DNA of 51,541 nucleotides from CAYONP01 sp964405335. Its GTDB lineage: Bacteria > Armatimonadota > UBA10988. The translations under genes were made by a program, and so were the position numbers. This document shows, one piece after another, positions 50,078 to 51,541 of this stretch (position 1 is its first letter; the number at the start of each line of letters is the position of its first letter). Where the stretch lies: contig CAYONP010000035.1 in NCBI GenBank assembly GCA_964405335.1, positions 1 through 51,541 of the forward strand, in the 5' to 3' direction. Below the pieces are notes generated by a model that did no database searches, had not been told where the DNA came from, and was given only the letters and a program-made list of their open reading frames with translations.

Positions 50078-51346
50078 ATGCGCAGGCTGGTGCTGGTCTG
50101 GCTGGCCGCCGGCGCGGCGCTGGCGCAGCAGCCGAACCCGCAACTGCTCGAGCAGGCACAACAGCGCCTGCAGCAGGCTCAAGAGGCGATTGCCCGACAA
50201 GATTCCGACCAGGCGCTGAAGCTGCTCGACGAGGCGCTGGCCCTGGCCGAGCAGGCGGCGATGCCGATGCCCGAGCCGCGCCAGGGGATCGAACGCCAGG
50301 TGATGGTCACTCGCGGCGCGGTGCTGCTGGCCGCCGGCCGGCTCGATGAGGCCGAGACCACCTTCGAGGCCTATCTCGAGCAGCACGCCGACGAGCCGGA
50401 GCTGCCGGCGGCGCTGGCCGGTCTGGCCCGCATCGCCGAGAAGCGCGACGATGCGGCCACCGCCGAGTCGTGGCGGGCGCGCCTGATCGACGAGTGTCCC
50501 CAGAGCATGGAGCGCTATCAATACGAGTCCGAGCGCTTCATGGCCGCGCTGCAGGCCGGCCAGACCGACGCGGCGCAGGCGATCGCCGAGTCGCTCGTGG
50601 CCGACTGGCCGGCCAACCCCGAGGCCTTGTGGATGCTCGCTGGCGTGGCCGAGCAGCGCCGCGGGCAGGGCGATCAGGCCGCCGCGGTGGCGCTCTACGA
50701 GCGCCTGCAGGCCGACTGGCCGCAGACCCGCCACGCGCGGATGATGCGCCGCCCGCTGGCCGACGGCCTGGTCGCGCTCGGGCGGCTCGACGAGGCGAAG
50801 ACCCTGATCGCCGAGATCCGCGCCGACGCGCCGGAACTCGAGGTGGTCGCCGAGCTGGCCCGGATCGAGGCCGACCTGCTCCGTCGCGAACAGGACTGGC
50901 GCGGCGCGGCCGACGTCTACGACCGCCTTGCCGCCGACTACCCCGGCACCTATGCGGCCTATGAGGCGATGCTGCGCCAGGCCGACTTGTTCCTCGAGGC
51001 GGGCGACGTCCGCGCCGCCGGCGAGGTGGCCGAGCAGATGGTCGCCGAGTTCGAGCCGGTCTACTTCCGCGCCCCGGCGCTGGCCATGCTGATCCGCGCC
51101 AACCTCGATCCGCGTGGCAACCTGGCGGTCGCGCAACAGGCGGCCGGTGAACTGCTCGAGCTCTCGCCCGGCGACGTCAACGGCGGCTGGCCGCTGCTGC
51201 AGTGCTGCTACAGGCTCTTTGAGCAGGGCGAGCAGACCGCGGCGAAGGAGCTGGCCGGCCGCATCGCCGAGGCCTACACCGGCCCACCCATCGGCCTCAG
51301 CGCTCAGCGGCTGCTGGAGCAGTGGGAGCAGGCCGAAGGGCGCTGA
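50078..51346 (+). CDS. Secreted TPR-repeat protein (second)
   Basis: A 422-residue paralogue of the preceding gene, 10 bp after it (ribosome site TAAGGAG). Signal peptide: MRRLVLVWLAAGAALAQQPN. TPR-like helices run through the protein (QQAQEAIARQDSDQALKLLD, RLDEAETTFEAYLEQHAD, DVYDRLAADYPGTYAAYEAM), and the C-terminus (GPPIGLSAQRLLEQWEQAEGR) matches its neighbour. Function unknown. A 35-bp tandem repeat begins 23 bp downstream. Confidence 0.82.
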   Translation: MRRLVLVWLAAGAALAQQPNPQLLEQAQQRLQQAQEAIARQDSDQALKLLDEALALAEQAAMPMPEPRQGIERQVMVTRGAVLLAAGRLDEAETTFEAYLEQHADEPELPAALAGLARIAEKRDDAATAESWRARLIDECPQSMERYQYESERFMAALQAGQTDAAQAIAESLVADWPANPEALWMLAGVAEQRRGQGDQAAAVALYERLQADWPQTRHARMMRRPLADGLVALGRLDEAKTLIAEIRADAPELEVVAELARIEADLLRREQDWRGAADVYDRLAADYPGTYAAYEAMLRQADLFLEAGDVRAAGEVAEQMVAEFEPVYFRAPALAMLIRANLDPRGNLAVAQQAAGELLELSPGDVNGGWPLLQCCYRLFEQGEQTAAKELAGRIAEAYTGPPIGLSAQRLLEQWEQAEGR

Positions 51347-51369
51347 TCAACGGGCAGTCCGCGTGGCGT

Positions 51370-51541
51370 GGTAGCGCGCGTTCGCCGAGCGCGCCGGCCG
51401 CCCAGGTAGCGCGCGCTCGCCGAGCGCGCCGGCCGCCCAGGTAGCGCGTGTTCGCCGAACGCGCCGGCCGCCCGGGTAGCGCGCGCTCGCCGAGCGCGCC
51501 GGCCGCCCAGGTAGCGCGCGCTCGCCGAGCGCGCCGGCCGC
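51370..51541. repeat. 35-bp tandem repeat, at least 4.9 units
   Basis: Units start at 51370, 51405, 51440, 51475 and 51510; the last is cut by the window end. Each begins GGTAGCGCG and contains a hairpin, GCGCGCTCG-C-CGAGCGCGC. Unit 3 reads GTTCG-C-CGAAC, keeping the stem by changes on both sides; unit 1 is intermediate (TTCG with CGAG, a G-T pair). Units are otherwise nearly identical, with no spacers, so this is not a CRISPR array. Confidence 0.95.

Noticed and set aside
51370..51541. CRISPR array
   Set aside because: The units are contiguous 35-bp repeats without unique spacers, and no cas genes are present.

Overview
The window is about 70% G+C bacterial DNA, apparently from a metagenome-type genome. 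The best taxonomic clue is the type IV-like pilin at 43122-43892 on the minus strand. Its N-terminal region (FTLIELLVVIAIIAILAAI, then LFPVFAQAREKARTAS) and its DGHAK-type C-terminal motif resemble the pilins found in many copies in Armatimonadota. Bacillithiol genes, an HspR-controlled chaperone operon and a Tad pilus fit that phylum, but the assignment is an inference. Many genes start with GTG or TTG and overlap the preceding stop by 4 bp. Several promoters fit TTGACA-N17/18-TAnnnT.

Layout: (1) 2-3214 (+) is a coupled envelope-sugar cluster: polyprenyl-phosphate glycosyltransferase, GNAT acetyltransferase, FemAB-like acyltransferase and YdjC/NaxD-like deacetylase. (2) 3189-7999 (-) holds a membrane-anchored FG-GAP-like protein, a secreted STN-domain protein and a YyaL-type thioredoxin-domain protein. 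(3) 8184-11602 (+) holds a small zinc ribbon, a membrane-anchored GTPase and a secreted caspase-PEGA-PEGA-FGE-like protein. (4) 11603-20599 (-) holds a secreted alpha/beta hydrolase, a Cys-rich membrane protein, a sandwich-hybrid protein and a two-gene unit of large secreted multi-module proteins. (5) 20756-35633 (+) is a Tad (Flp) pilus locus: flp pilin, tadV, cpaB, cpaC, tadZ, tadA, tadB, tadC and a DUF192 gene, with two GT-C type membrane glycosyltransferases beside flp. (6) 35916-42563 (+) holds der, a transglutaminase lipoprotein, plsY, bshB1, bshA, a stand-alone lipoyl/E3-binding protein and an SDR epimerase. (7) 42817-43892 (-) holds a lipoprotein and a pilin-like protein. (8) 44517-51346 (+) is a heat-shock operon, dnaK-hsp20-hsp20-dnaJ-hspR, running into two secreted TPR proteins.

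The intergenic gaps carry several families of palindromic repeats. One is a two-hairpin element at 12677-12754 and 31142-31218. A second is a GTAGGGGC-ended element with copies at 35723, 47226 and 47328. A third is an AATTGGGTCCGTCCC palindrome at 8049 and 14191. The window ends in a 35-bp tandem repeat. No tRNA, rRNA, CRISPR array, transposase or phage gene was seen.

The most unusual items are: the caspase-PEGA-FGE-like protein, whose FGE-like domain lacks the catalytic cysteines; a Tad machine with enlarged parts (TadA with a duplicated N-terminal half, a secretin with two N-domains and three BON domains, TadZ with an intact receiver); a lipoyl/E3-binding protein fused into the bacillithiol operon; and the two-hairpin mobile repeats, one of which supplies the stop codon of an hsp20 gene.
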